Notes: generated by a model from the letters alone, not told the origin. A stretch of 64,000 bases of DNA from Granulosicoccus sp964435305 (GCA_964435305.1 CAYSZH010000002.1:11439-75438); one strand, 5' to 3'; shown: positions 8,143 through 18,317, counted from the stretch's first letter. Translations and numbers: made by a program.

Positions 8143-8865
8143 TCAACGTCGATTCATTAACATTCTGAGTATGCCTGTTCGATGCAAGTAATACAGCAGC
8201 GTCATCAATGATGCAATTGCCGAAGCCAGGTAAGTTAAAAATGCGGCATTGAGCACAGAAGCCGCGCCATCCGCCTCGTTCTGATTCACTATGCCAGCGT
8301 TTACCATGGCTGTTTTTGCTCGAGCACTGGCATCCCATTCAACCGGCAAGGTTACTACTGAAAAAACCACCGCTGCAGCAAATAGTGCACAGCCCAGTAA
8401 CAGTACGGGCATGCCGAACACCGGAGCGAGCGCCATCAGGAGACTTCCGACCATAATCACTGGCATCGACATTTTGCTTGAAATATTGGTGATAGGAACC
8501 AGCGTTGAACGCATCTTTAGCCACTTATAGCCTTGCGCATGTTGCAACGCATGCCCTGCTTCATGACAAGCCACACCAATGGCGGATACTGAGGTTGCAT
8601 TGTACACAGGCTCTGACAAGCGCAGGGTTTTGTTACGCGGATCGTAGTGATCACTTAGTCGCCCGCCGGTGGCTTCAATTCTACAATCTGTAACACCTTC
8701 ACGCTCCAACATGAGCTGAGCCGCCTGAGCACCTGTCATACCCTTTTGAGTCCCTACCGATTCATACTTGGCAAAGGTCCTTTTAACCATCATGGACGCA
8801 AGGCCCGACAGCGCCATTGTTGGCAGCATCACAAACAGCATGTAACTAAAGTCAAAACCCATCAT
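8143..8865 (-). CDS. YugP-type membrane zinc metallopeptidase
   Basis: The product (about 240 residues) matches the neutral zinc metallopeptidase family typified by Bacillus YugP. It has an N-terminal membrane segment, a zinc motif HEAGHALQH near residue 100, two adjacent hydrophobic helices (about 125-175), a conserved VEWDASARA segment and a final membrane helix. The family is thought to cleave membrane-associated substrates, but physiological targets are unknown. The ATG at 8865 is preferred because AGAGG lies five bases upstream; the GTG two codons earlier overlaps that site. It is a stand-alone gene. Confidence 0.9.
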   Translation of the reverse strand: MMGFDFSYMLFVMLPTMALSGLASMMVKRTFAKYESVGTQKGMTGAQAAQLMLEREGVTDCRIEATGGRLSDHYDPRNKTLRLSEPVYNATSVSAIGVACHEAGHALQHAQGYKWLKMRSTLVPITNISSKMSMPVIMVGSLLMALAPVFGMPVLLLGCALFAAAVVFSVVTLPVEWDASARAKTAMVNAGIVNQNEADGAASVLNAAFLTYLASAIASLMTLLYYLHRTGILRMLMNRR

Positions 8866-9013
8866 ATGCACCTCTTGTCATCTAAATCGAACATATAGTA
8901 GAGATGATAAAGCAAACATCAAGTACATAGCTTGCTCTGTTTAAAAACAATTGAAAAGCTGATGGATGGTAATGCGCAAGTTACGTTGGTATTAGGGCAG
9001 GCTTGTTCAATAA

Positions 9014-9044
9014 AAGGCCCCGCAGTGCACCACCGCAGGGCCTT
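9014..9044 (-). terminator. 14-bp stem terminator of the lipoprotein gene at 9085-9780
   Basis: On the minus strand the 31 bases fold into a 14-bp stem (with two G-T wobbles) and a 3-base GTG loop, followed by TTATTG. It lies 40 bases after the stop codon at 9085. This is one of the clearest terminators in the window. Confidence 0.8.
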
Positions 9045-9084
9045 CAAATACAAATCTTACACAGAGCTATTACCGACAAACAGA

Positions 9085-9780
9085 CTACTGTCGGACAAGC
9101 CCGCTTGAATTAAAATCAAAATCGAATGTTCTGTCGTCAGCATTGCTACCGTCACTGAAACCACTGGGCACTGCCTGAAAAAAAGTGGTGGTGTCATCAC
9201 TGAGTCGGAACGCCGTAAAAAATGTACGAAAACTTCCATCGGCCTGAAGAGCGGCCTCTTGATCTTCGCTGGGCTGTGCCCCGTCGAATCGGATATCCGA
9301 TGCAGTCACGTTCGCAAGAACGGTGTTATTAACCCCCACGATACCGTCAGTAAAAATAGACGAATAGAATATATCCAGGTCGGCCTCTCTAACAGCAGGG
9401 ATTGCTGGAGAGGTGCAACTGGTATCAGTAAAAAGACGTTGCGTTTCAGTGCCGCTCTGACCACTAATTTCCATAGTGATAACCTGGCTGAGCCCGCCTT
9501 CAAAGTTTCTGCATGTGCCAGTCCAGATGCCATCAAACTGGGTGACAACATGGCTGTCATCTATGCCTGGCCTAAGGTCGAAAAAACAGCTTGCATCGAC
9601 CGGGTCGCACTCTTCATCATCGTCAAATGAGTCGAGAAAATCTAAAAAGGATTGATTATTGTTTGGTGCACCGGATTCGGGTGCAGGTGAATCTGAACCG
9701 CCACCGCAAGCGGCCAGCAGAAACAACGGTGCAAACATGACACACATTGATTTATTTAACTTGCTTATATTTTTAAACAC
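9085..9780 (-). CDS. lipoprotein of unknown function
   Basis: A GTG start at 9780 is preferred because TGAGG sits five bases upstream and the product then begins with a classic lipoprotein signal: a basic KNISKLNKS region, a short hydrophobic core and lipobox LLAAC at about residue 25, followed by GGGSDSP. The mature protein (about 207 residues) has an Asp-rich region and two Cys-containing segments (EECDPVDASC and TGTCRNFEG), then a beta-rich domain ending in FDFDFNSSG. I do not recognise a family. It is monocistronic with a strong terminator behind it. Confidence 0.8.
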   Translation of the reverse strand: MFKNISKLNKSMCVMFAPLFLLAACGGGSDSPAPESGAPNNNQSFLDFLDSFDDDEECDPVDASCFFDLRPGIDDSHVVTQFDGIWTGTCRNFEGGLSQVITMEISGQSGTETQRLFTDTSCTSPAIPAVREADLDIFYSSIFTDGIVGVNNTVLANVTASDIRFDGAQPSEDQEAALQADGSFRTFFTAFRLSDDTTTFFQAVPSGFSDGSNADDRTFDFDFNSSGLVRQ

Positions 9781-10066
9781 GGCCGCCTCAGCATTTGGAA
9801 ACAAACGTAATTCTATATTGAACATGAATGAATGCAAGCCGAGCGCAAGCAAGGCGAACGCGACACGCGGCACAGCGTGTCGCTGAAACCGCCATTTATC
9901 AACCTTAAAACTGAATAGCGTCAAGTATTGCGCCAGTAATTCTTATACTAAAGATTAGGCAATTTATTTTTTACTTCTCCAAAGCAAGCCCTATCCAACT
10001 CGTGTTATTAGTGCGTAATTATAAAACACATTTTCTAAAACGGTTTTTTTGCCCTATGATCCGAAT

Positions 10067-11698
10067 TCACTCAAGCAGAAGTTGACCGAACTGCTCGCGC
10101 AATTTGCTTTTTAGTACTTTACCTGTTCCACCCAGGGGCAGCGTATCGGTAAAGACAACGGCATCCGGAATTTGCCATTTAGCAATTTTATTTTCAAAGT
10201 ACTGCAAAAGCTCACTATCAGACGTTTCACTGCCATCGTTCAAAACAATAACCAACACCGGTCGCTCGCCCCACTCGCTGTGCTGTGCAGCGATGGCCGC
10301 CGCGTTGGCCACATCCGGATGACCTACAATGATATTCTCCAGCTCAACCGATGAAATCCATTCTCCGCCAGATTTGATCATGTCTTTGGACCGGTCTCGT
10401 ATAATCATATAACCGTCTTCATCAATAGTTGCCACATCACCGGTATCAAACCAACCGTCATCGGTTAACGCAGAGTGTTCTGCTTTGAAATAGGTATGCA
10501 CAACCCATAAACCGCGAACTTGCAAGCGCCCCTGGGTAACACCATCTTGTGCAACAGGTTTGTCGTCTTTATCCATTAGACGTAGTTCGACACCATATAA
10601 CGCTCTGCCCTGCCCCAAGCGAACTTCCCGCTGCTCAGACACAGGTTGACTTAGATGTTTAAACAACAACTGGTTAATTGTGCCAAGCGGGCTGGTTTCG
10701 GTCATTCCCCATGCGTGAATCGAATCCACATCATAATTATCACGGAAGGTTTCCAACATTGAAGCGGGCAACGCCGAACCACCTACAATTGTGCGCTTAA
10801 GCGAAGGTATTTTGCTGCCAGTCTTTGCAAGCGCTGCCAACAACCCCATCCAGATGGTTGGCACACCCAGTGCCAATGAAACTTTATGATCATCAATGAG
10901 TTTAACCAGGCTTTCTCCATCGAGCCCCGGGCCTGGCAGAACCAGGCAACAACCACTGGCCGCTGCAACATAAGGCACACCCCAGGCATTAACATGAAAC
11001 ATAGGCACTACGGGCATAACAGCATCACTGGCTGAAATCGCTAAGCCGTCGGGTGTATTAGCGCCCATAGTATGTAGCACGGTAGAGCGGTGAGTATACA
11101 AAACACCTTTTGGATGCCCCGTGGTACCTGAGGTATAACACAAGCTTGACGGCCTATGCTCATCAAGATTAGGCCATTGGTAGTCAGCCTCAGCCGAGGC
11201 AATCAGATCGTCGTAGAACAGTAGATTGCTAATTTGTGCTACTGCATCTTCTCGTGCCGAATCACTGTTAGAGCCCATTAATATAAAGTGCTTAACACCC
11301 GTGATCTTTTTTTGCAAGGCAGATACCAGCGGTAAAAACGTTGTGTCAAAAAATACTATTTGATCATCTGCATGATTAATAATGTACTCAAGCTGCTCAG
11401 GAAAAAGCCGTGGGTTAATCGTGTGACAAATACGACCGCTTCCCGCAACACCAAAGTATATTTCAAGGTGTCGATAATTATTCCAGGCTAAGGTTGCACA
11501 ACAGGCATCTTCTGGCACACCTAATTTATCTAGTGCTGATGCAAGACTGCGTGCTCCCTGCGCGACACTGAACCAGTGCTTTACGACTACCGAGCGATCC
11601 GACTCTACAGAGACGATCTCTGTGTCACGATGATAACGTGAAGCATGTTCGAGCAGTGATGATATCGTTAACGAGGAACTCATCATGCTATTGATCAT
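10067..11698 (-). CDS. AMP-forming acyl-CoA ligase, DmdB/AlkK type
   Basis: The 543-residue enzyme has the ATP/AMP-binding signature YTSGTTGHPKGVLYTHRS (about residue 185) and the C-terminal adenylate-forming segments DGWFDTGDVATIDEDGY and RSKDMIKSGGEWISS, ending GGTGKVLKSKLREQF with the conserved Lys. The opening ISSLLEHASRYH and AWNNYRHLEIYFGV, and the phrase HTINPRLFPEQL, are typical of medium-chain acyl-CoA ligases AlkK and of DmdB, which activates 3-methylmercaptopropionate in DMSP demethylation. Substrate cannot be fixed from sequence, and no dmdA, C or D gene is in the window. The ATG at 11698 has AGGGG eight bases upstream. Confidence 0.92.
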   Translation of the reverse strand: MINSMMSSSLTISSLLEHASRYHRDTEIVSVESDRSVVVKHWFSVAQGARSLASALDKLGVPEDACCATLAWNNYRHLEIYFGVAGSGRICHTINPRLFPEQLEYIINHADDQIVFFDTTFLPLVSALQKKITGVKHFILMGSNSDSAREDAVAQISNLLFYDDLIASAEADYQWPNLDEHRPSSLCYTSGTTGHPKGVLYTHRSTVLHTMGANTPDGLAISASDAVMPVVPMFHVNAWGVPYVAAASGCCLVLPGPGLDGESLVKLIDDHKVSLALGVPTIWMGLLAALAKTGSKIPSLKRTIVGGSALPASMLETFRDNYDVDSIHAWGMTETSPLGTINQLLFKHLSQPVSEQREVRLGQGRALYGVELRLMDKDDKPVAQDGVTQGRLQVRGLWVVHTYFKAEHSALTDDGWFDTGDVATIDEDGYMIIRDRSKDMIKSGGEWISSVELENIIVGHPDVANAAAIAAQHSEWGERPVLVIVLNDGSETSDSELLQYFENKIAKWQIPDAVVFTDTLPLGGTGKVLKSKLREQFGQLLLE

Positions 11699-11960
11699 AT
11701 ACACATCCCCTTATGCAGACTGCCACTGAGCCTGTGGATTAAACAGTAGCGAATACTGTGTTATAGAAATCGCTGTTCTTATATCGAAATTTGTACAAGC
11801 ACAAGCGTACGTACAAAAACAATACCATCACCTTTGCAATTTTTTAATGAGGTGTCAAGCAACACAACACATAATTGGGATGTCAACAAATATCAGAAAG
11901 TTCAGCATCGCAAGCTGCGACGATTGACAGGCAATTTAAAATAAGAGCACTACGCCGGTA

Positions 11961-13235
11961 TTACTGCCTTGGGAATCGATCTATCAGGTACGTAGCACTT
12001 TGGGAGTTACTGCTTTGTAGCAGACTTTCGGCTTCTTTGATATTAAGTTTTAACAAACTGATTACACCCAATATCAGAGAACTGTCATCGCGAGCACGCT
12101 CCGCCATTGACGTATGAAAACGCCAACCCGGCACACTATTAACGCGGGCCCATCGAGAGAACTGATCAACAAGCTCTCGCTTTTGATTCGAGCTCAACTT
12201 GTCCGAACTTAACCGAAAAGGTTTTATAGCCAGTTTGAAATTGTCAGGATCAGGCACCACGTCCATGATTTTGACCGTACACACTACTGGCGCGGATACG
12301 ACGGCTAGGCCACCGTTTGCCAACTGACTCTTATCCCAGTATGCAGGTTCAATGTAATAGCCGATAGAACCAGGAGAAGACTCGCGCGACATAACCAGAG
12401 GCAGCCGAAAATTCCCCTGCGAATTACTCCGCGACAAAGCATACTCATGGATAGCACGAGGCAATTCTACTTCTTGTGTTGTGCCCGATATTGGCAAGTG
12501 CTCAGAACCCATCGCCACCCAGCTAGCCGTTGCCGGTACGTTTTGGCAAGCCTGCGGGTAGTGATACCCTTCGGCCTTAAAACCCAGCACCCCCGCAGGC
12601 TTTCCAACAATCAGTTGAGCAAGGCCCGGCGCATACTTTACCGATTTCATGTCATCGACCGGAATAATCTGAAAAACATAGTCCACCACTTTAGCCACAT
12701 TGGTATTCATTGCAGTGACAATGACTTTATAGTCTCCGTTTTCGATCGCAAACCAGCGCGGGTCAAAAGCATATTTACGCGAGCTAGTTTTGATCGACGG
12801 CCATGCCTCTCCCCCGGATAACAGCAATCGATCATTGATGACACGTAATCGCATTATTGCTCGCGGACCAGCCGCAATGACTTCCTCATCATTTAATGGA
12901 TCATTGGTAATGCGCACATTGAATTGACCGTTTCGAGCTGTCATGACAGCCACAAATCGACCGGTAGCCAGATCATCCGCATGCGCAAAATCATACCGAT
13001 ACCAATCTTCAGGGTCCTGTTCATGATGGGCCAGATCTACTGGATCGAACAAGGTGATCAGCTTGTTATTGGTCGTTATCACAGCCGAGTGAGACCAGCC
13101 ACTGGCCGTGGTCGACAGGGCTTGAACCTCCGGTGCTGATGCACAGCCAGTTAGCAGCAGCATTATGGCCACAATAGACATTGCCAGCAGACGCAACGCG
13201 ATACAGGTTTCTGGACGCTGTGCGCCCGAACTCAT
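11961..13235 (-). CDS. large lipoprotein of unknown function
   Basis: The likely start is the ATG at 13235, which places a lipobox (LLLTGCAS) near residue 31 after a hydrophobic stretch; the frame is open upstream to a TTG at 13313. The mature protein of about 390 residues looks beta-rich in its first two thirds, with segments such as PRAIMRLRVINDRLLLSGGE, and contains two isolated Cys. The last 90 residues are helical. No catalytic motif or known family is apparent. It is transcribed away from the sugar kinase gene, and its function is unknown. Confidence 0.75.
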   Translation of the reverse strand: MSSGAQRPETCIALRLLAMSIVAIMLLLTGCASAPEVQALSTTASGWSHSAVITTNNKLITLFDPVDLAHHEQDPEDWYRYDFAHADDLATGRFVAVMTARNGQFNVRITNDPLNDEEVIAAGPRAIMRLRVINDRLLLSGGEAWPSIKTSSRKYAFDPRWFAIENGDYKVIVTAMNTNVAKVVDYVFQIIPVDDMKSVKYAPGLAQLIVGKPAGVLGFKAEGYHYPQACQNVPATASWVAMGSEHLPISGTTQEVELPRAIHEYALSRSNSQGNFRLPLVMSRESSPGSIGYYIEPAYWDKSQLANGGLAVVSAPVVCTVKIMDVVPDPDNFKLAIKPFRLSSDKLSSNQKRELVDQFSRWARVNSVPGWRFHTSMAERARDDSSLILGVISLLKLNIKEAESLLQSSNSQSATYLIDRFPRQ

Positions 13236-13484
13236 CGCGTTACGTAAATGTTCTTCGACAATAATCAAATTTGCTGCCTGTATTAGCTGGTTAAAACCAC
13301 GGCTTTCAGACAATTTATCGACTCAATTCACGAATAACTTAGATTCCATCCTCCCAGGACTTTGTGAACCAGCTATCGAATTGATCAATATTGGGTCAAC
13401 TGGCGCTTCCAATGCAGTTTTGGCTAAGGTTGAACTCAATTAATTGTTACCATGCTGTCCTGGCACTGTACGAGAATGACTTAA

Positions 13485-14492
13485 TTGAAAATTGCCTGTA
13501 TCGGAGAAGCCATGATCGAGCTTTCACTGGGTAACGGTGTCACTCCGACTGCCCAAGACGCCGATCACCAACTAGAGTCAGCCAGCAAATTAGTGTCGTC
13601 CGTGCAGCTGGGCTACGCGGGCGATACCTTGAACACCGCGATCTATCTCAAAAGAACTGCGGCTGATTTAGGCTCAGATGCGAGCGTCTCTTTTGTCAGT
13701 GCCGTAGGTTGCGATACATTCTCCGATCAAATGCTGCTTATGATTGAAAGCGAGTCTATTAACACAAATCATATTGCCCGAAACAGCAAACGCTTACCCG
13801 GTATATATGCAATCTCAACAGATGAATTTGGTGAAAGAAGTTTCAGTTATTGGCGCGATAGCTCTGCCGCAAGGCTACTGTTTCAGGAACCATTTGGTCC
13901 GGCGCTACAAAGCCTCGAACAATATGATGGAATTTATTATTCTGGCATCACACTCGCCGTGCTGCCGTCACAAATAAGAACCCAGCTTTTGAATTACCTG
14001 AATCATTTCAGAAAAAACGAAGATAAATGGGTCGCGTTTGACTCTAACTACCGACCGCACCTTTGGCAATCTGCAGACGAAGCCAGACAGTTTACAGAGC
14101 AAGCCTATCGCAACTGCGATATCGCACTACCCTCAGTTGATGACGAGCAAAATTTATTTGAAGATGACAGCGAGAGCGCTGTAATTGAACGACTCCAAAG
14201 CTATGGCATAAAACAAGGCGCTCTAAAACGCGGTGCTAAAGGCGCATATAATCTGACCCTCGACGAAAATACAAATGAACACGCTGTGACCGCTGATAGC
14301 GGGAATTTAATCGTAGTCGAATCGGTTGTGGACAGTACAGCAGCTGGAGATAGTTTCAATGGCGGTTACCTTGCCAGCTGGATATACGACAAAAAGCAGC
14401 CGAGCGCGCTAGTGGCTGGCCACAATTGTGCAGCACGTGTTATACAACACCGTGGAGCGATTGTACCAATAGACACCTGGCTTGCTGGCTAG
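13485..14492 (+). CDS. kdgK: PfkB-family sugar kinase, probable 2-dehydro-3-deoxygluconokinase
   Basis: The 335-residue protein starts (TTG codon) with KIACIGEAMIELS, as in KdgK proteins, and shows PfkB-family features: an N-terminal Gly-rich GYAGDTLNTAIYLKR substrate segment, FSYWRDSSAARLLF, FDSNYRPHLW and the C-terminal DSTAAGDSFNGGYLA motif with the catalytic Asp. KdgK phosphorylates 2-keto-3-deoxygluconate using ATP in pectin, alginate or glucuronate breakdown. The other genes of that pathway are not adjacent, so the exact sugar is inferred from similarity. The ribosome site before the TTG is weak, but no ATG fits the family N-terminus. Confidence 0.88.
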   Translation: MKIACIGEAMIELSLGNGVTPTAQDADHQLESASKLVSSVQLGYAGDTLNTAIYLKRTAADLGSDASVSFVSAVGCDTFSDQMLLMIESESINTNHIARNSKRLPGIYAISTDEFGERSFSYWRDSSAARLLFQEPFGPALQSLEQYDGIYYSGITLAVLPSQIRTQLLNYLNHFRKNEDKWVAFDSNYRPHLWQSADEARQFTEQAYRNCDIALPSVDDEQNLFEDDSESAVIERLQSYGIKQGALKRGAKGAYNLTLDENTNEHAVTADSGNLIVVESVVDSTAAGDSFNGGYLASWIYDKKQPSALVAGHNCAARVIQHRGAIVPIDTWLAG

Positions 14493-14535
14493 CCGAAAAA
14501 CATAGCGGCAACAAAATTATTGTAAAAATCAAGTT

Positions 14536-15183
14536 TTACCAAACATAGCGTAAACCAACACTATAATTCGGGTCGTCGAGATTACGCGCACCCAGTGCAA
14601 GGTCAAGTTGGTTTAATAGACGATAGACTACTGTCGCATTTATCACTTCATCTTGAAAAGCGCCATCAAAATAGGGCAATAACACCACCAACTGAGCTTC
14701 AAGAGAGGGTAGCAAGGATGCCCGTGCACCGAGCTCAAGATCTACTCCGTTACTGGTGATTTCTATCTTAGTGCCATCTGTGGCTTCGGCCCCTACAAGG
14801 ATGCTGTCGTACAATAACGAAACTAACCAATCAACCCGCGACCAGCGTGTACTTTGTCTGTGGTAGTTCACTCCAAGCTTTCTTTCGATAATATAGGTAC
14901 TGACTCGGTTGATGTTGCCAAATTCATCTATGTTGTCAAAGTCTGCAGTCAGGTCGAGATACTCTCCCGTAAGTGAGAAACCGGAACCTACGTCCAAAAG
15001 TATTGTAAACAGGAAAGGGTTTTTAATCGGGTCCTGATCCAACAGATATTGCACTTGGAAATAGCTATAGCTGCGTTGCGTTTCCCCCGTATCGAATACC
15101 GATTGAGCCCGGCTTGAACCGCTGGCAATTAGAAAAAGTAACGTTAGCAGAACCGCCCACACTCGACCTCTGATCACCAACAC
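14536..15183 (-). CDS. small outer-membrane beta-barrel protein
   Basis: A GTG at 15183 with GAGG six bases upstream gives a 215-residue precursor with a signal peptide ending SSRAQS. The mature protein is built of alternating strand segments (for example FLFTILLDVGSGFSLTGEY and VSLLYDSILVGAEA) and ends in the aromatic YVW typical of BAM-assembled barrels. The size suggests an 8- or 10-stranded barrel. I cannot assign a substrate. It is convergent with the kdgK-like gene, with about 40 bases between the stops. Confidence 0.8.
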   Translation of the reverse strand: MLVIRGRVWAVLLTLLFLIASGSSRAQSVFDTGETQRSYSYFQVQYLLDQDPIKNPFLFTILLDVGSGFSLTGEYLDLTADFDNIDEFGNINRVSTYIIERKLGVNYHRQSTRWSRVDWLVSLLYDSILVGAEATDGTKIEITSNGVDLELGARASLLPSLEAQLVVLLPYFDGAFQDEVINATVVYRLLNQLDLALGARNLDDPNYSVGLRYVW

Positions 15184-15404
15184 TTTACACCTCACGCGGT
15201 TCGGGCTACCTTAAAACGCGCAATTGGGTCAACTACGCTTTTGGAAAAAGGGTAACGCTTAATACAGAATATTAATAGGCACAGTTTATAACACGAAACT
15301 TACAGGGCTATGCTGATTAAACATACCTGTGATGTTGTGGTACACCGTATGGTATTGTGGAAAGGCCTGAAAGGGATTCCAGACCGTATTATTAAGTCAG
15401 GTAA

Positions 15405-16457
15405 TCACGCAACCAAACGGTCGTGATCGGTGCCATTGGTAATAACTTCAATTTTATCTCTGCCATTGTCCTTGGCTCGATACAATGCCTTGTCGCTCAA
15501 CCCCATGACCTGCTCTGGATCGAGCTTGTTGTGGACACCGTCAATGCCTGCAATGCCAATACTCACCGTAACGTTAACAACGCCTTCTTCCACCTCTACG
15601 GAGAGTTGACGAACTTGATCAAGAATGCGTCGTGCGACGATTTCAGCCCCAACTACCGTTGTACCGTGCAGAAGCAGAAAGAATTCCTCTCCTCCCAGGC
15701 GCCCTACCGTATCAGTGAGTCGACTGCTATCGGCAAGAATTTTTGCTAATTCACAAAGAACCCGATCACCGGATTTATGGCCGAACTGATCGTTAACGAC
15801 CTTGAAGTGATCCACATCCAGCATGAGCATTGAAAACGGGTTGTTATATCGCCGATACAAGGCAATTTCTTTTTTCACAGCAGCATCAATAAAGCGTCGA
15901 TTTTTCAGCCCAGTGAGTCCATCGGTAACCGCGAGGCTTTCAAGCTTTTTATTCAATTCTGTTAGTTGAGCATTAGCATCAGCTAGTTTTTTGTGACTTG
16001 TCTTCAGTTTGCTTAACAGTTCGACATTGTCACGCTCTAGAATTGCGTGCGCCTGCGCTTTACGCGCCATGCTAGCAATTCGCGCATGATCATCAATGGG
16101 CTTCTCAATGTAGTCGTAAGCACCACCCTTCAAGGCTTGCAAGACAACATCAAAGCCACCGTGCGCGGTCATGATGACGGTCTTGATCGCCGGATCCATA
16201 TTGGGGATTCGTTCCAGCAATTCCAAACCACTCATACCATCCATACACACATCAGTAAAAACAATGTCGAATACATGCACGCCAAAATGCTCCAGCGCTT
16301 CTTCTGCGCTGTTTGCAGTGACAACAGTAAAACCTTCCTGCTCGAGGATAGCGGCAACCACATCACATGTGCTTTGGTCGTCGTCGACCACCAATGCAAC
16401 ACTCCTGAAAAGCGGAGAATCAGTCATATTACTCGCCATTTGCCCACTAGTTACCAT
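15405..16457 (-). CDS. response regulator with GGDEF domain (diguanylate cyclase)
   Basis: The 350-residue protein joins a receiver domain (acidic VDDD near 24-27, phosphoacceptor Asp69 in FTDV, Lys119 in YIEKP) through a coiled coil (about 135-175) to a GGDEF domain. The active-site motif is GGEEF at 255-259, so c-di-GMP synthesis from two GTP is expected. RLTD at 246-249 fits the inhibitory RxxD site, implying product feedback. The architecture matches WspR/PleD-type regulators activated by phosphorylation. No cognate kinase is adjacent; the hybrid kinase at 33.2 kb has its own receiver. Met7 or Met11 could be the true start. Confidence 0.93.
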   Translation of the reverse strand: MVTSGQMASNMTDSPLFRSVALVVDDDQSTCDVVAAILEQEGFTVVTANSAEEALEHFGVHVFDIVFTDVCMDGMSGLELLERIPNMDPAIKTVIMTAHGGFDVVLQALKGGAYDYIEKPIDDHARIASMARKAQAHAILERDNVELLSKLKTSHKKLADANAQLTELNKKLESLAVTDGLTGLKNRRFIDAAVKKEIALYRRYNNPFSMLMLDVDHFKVVNDQFGHKSGDRVLCELAKILADSSRLTDTVGRLGGEEFFLLLHGTTVVGAEIVARRILDQVRQLSVEVEEGVVNVTVSIGIAGIDGVHNKLDPEQVMGLSDKALYRAKDNGRDKIEVITNGTDHDRLVA

Positions 16458-16659
16458 TGGACACTGCTTAAAAAAGTATCAACTTGGTATACCTACTGAT
16501 ACCCTCATTAACGTCAAACTGGCGTATTCATGTAACAAATTTGCCTAAAATACTGAAGTAGCCCCCCTGTAGATTGTTAATCGGCGCACAATAAAGCAAT
16601 GATGGCAACCCTTTTGTAAACTGTGAGCGATTTAGCATCCGGCAACGTCAGGCGATTCC

Positions 16660-17808
16660 ATGACAACTATGGCCCCCTCTCTTCATTGTGCTTACGGGCA
16701 ATTCCAGCTTCAACGCTGGCCACCTTCAAGCATCCCGACCCTACGACCCTGGGACGCTGCGGATGAGTTGTTGCTCTCGCATATACATGAAGAGGAACAA
16801 TTGACTAATACAAGCAACATCCTGTTGATCAACGACAACTTTGGTGCGCTTGCCTGTGCGCTTAATGAACATAAACTTGTGACATGGTCAGATTCCTGGA
16901 TGTCGCATCACGCCTGCCGGGAGAATCTGCGGCGCAATACGCTAGATGGCTCTATACAGTTTCTGCCTTCCACCTCTACACCGACAAATTCATTTGACGT
17001 TGTTTTGTTGCGCATTCCAAAATCCTTCGCCTTACTCGAACAACAATTGACGCAGCTGAAAACATGCATTCACTCAGATACAAAAATCATTGCCGCGGCC
17101 ATGCTTAAGCACCTGTCTGCAACTGTTTTTAAATTGATGGAGAAAATTCTTGGCCCGGCGAACACGTCACTCGCAGTAAAAAAAGCACGTCTAATATTTG
17201 CCCGTCCAACCGCTGCCAATACAACGCTCCAGTCTCCCTACCCCAGCTACTACGAGGATAAAGACACAGGGCTAAAACTGAAATCTCACGCTGGCGTTTT
17301 TTCGCAAAAGCGTTTGGATATTGGCACTCGCTTTCTTCTGTCGTATTTCGATAAAATGCCCGCAGCTACGTCGGTCGCTGATCTAGGTTGTGGAAACGGA
17401 GTATTGGGCCTGGCCTATCTGAAATTACACACGTCGGCTCATATGGCTTTTATTGATGAATCGTATTTATCGATACAATCTGCACAGGAGAATTATATGA
17501 ATTTGTTTCCGGATCGCGAAATCGACGCTTCATTTGAATGTACGGATGGCCTGGAAATTACAAACAAAGAGTCACTCGACCTTATCTTATGCAACCCACC
17601 TTTTCACCAACAACATGTTGTGGATGAACATCTGGCTTTAAGAATGCTCAGGCAATCAAAACGCTGTTTACGCACAGGAGGCGAACTTTGGATAGTGTGT
17701 AATCGCCACCTGAGCTATCGGCAACGCTTGAGGCAACTCTTTGGTCACTGCGATACAGTGGCAGAAAATAGTAAATTCACAGTACTTCGGTCTACAAAAA
17801 AGAGCTGA
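16660..17808 (+). CDS. rlmG: 23S rRNA (guanine-N2)-methyltransferase, RlmG type
   Basis: The 382-residue protein has the two-domain RlmG/RsmC layout. A degenerate N-terminal methyltransferase domain (INDNFGALACALNEHK, then IPKSFALLEQQLTQLK) is followed by a catalytic C-terminal domain with SAM motif VADLGCGNGVLGLAYL (about 243) and the catalytic LCNPPFHQQH (about 308). The N-terminal wording and the HQQH extension after NPPF favour RlmG, which methylates G1835 of E. coli 23S rRNA, over RsmC. AGG lies about eight bases before the ATG. Confidence 0.93.
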   Translation: MTTMAPSLHCAYGQFQLQRWPPSSIPTLRPWDAADELLLSHIHEEEQLTNTSNILLINDNFGALACALNEHKLVTWSDSWMSHHACRENLRRNTLDGSIQFLPSTSTPTNSFDVVLLRIPKSFALLEQQLTQLKTCIHSDTKIIAAAMLKHLSATVFKLMEKILGPANTSLAVKKARLIFARPTAANTTLQSPYPSYYEDKDTGLKLKSHAGVFSQKRLDIGTRFLLSYFDKMPAATSVADLGCGNGVLGLAYLKLHTSAHMAFIDESYLSIQSAQENYMNLFPDREIDASFECTDGLEITNKESLDLILCNPPFHQQHVVDEHLALRMLRQSKRCLRTGGELWIVCNRHLSYRQRLRQLFGHCDTVAENSKFTVLRSTKKS

Positions 17809-17847
17809 TATCGCAGTCAGATTCAGCAGAATTAATCACTATAGCTA

Positions 17848-18273
17848 ATGGCAGAAAAGATGATCCATAAAAGAATACGGTGCTTTAATACCAAAGAGAC
17901 ATACCCCGAACAAAATCTTGACAACGATTTGTGCCAAGCGGTAATCGCCAGAGGTGCAACGGTTTACCTGCGGGGACAATGCCCACAGAACCTCGACGAC
18001 GCTAAGAACATTGCCAGCCATGACGCAGCTGAGCAAACCCATAAAGTCATGCAAAACATTCAGCAGTTGCTTGACGAATGCGGCGGATCAATGGAACACT
18101 TGGTCAAAGTGGTGGTATACATCACCGATGTGCGTCATCGAGAAGCCGTTTATCGGACGATGGGTGAATACATACAAGGCGTATACCCTGTTTCAACCGG
18201 CCTGGTGGTGCAGGCTTTGGCACGTCCGGAGTGGTTAGTGGAAATTGATGCAACTGCGGTCATACCAGACTAA
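17848..18273 (+). CDS. RidA/YjgF family protein
   Basis: The 141-residue protein has the Rid fold pattern: LRGQCPQNLD, a helix with LLDECGGSMEHLVKVVVYITD, and a final RPEWLVEIDATAVI, in which the Arg corresponds in position to the imine-binding Arg of RidA. Canonical RidA hydrolyses reactive enamines/imines made by PLP enzymes; other subfamilies work in amino-acid or pyrimidine breakdown. It opens a same-strand run with the DUF1028 and ArgE-like genes, 44 bases before the former, which suggests a catabolic role coupled to them. Confidence 0.9.
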   Translation: MAEKMIHKRIRCFNTKETYPEQNLDNDLCQAVIARGATVYLRGQCPQNLDDAKNIASHDAAEQTHKVMQNIQQLLDECGGSMEHLVKVVVYITDVRHREAVYRTMGEYIQGVYPVSTGLVVQALARPEWLVEIDATAVIPD

Positions 18274-18317
18274 GCCACGCCTATGATCCGCTATCCAAAT
18301 AAATTAGAGAGACCCGC

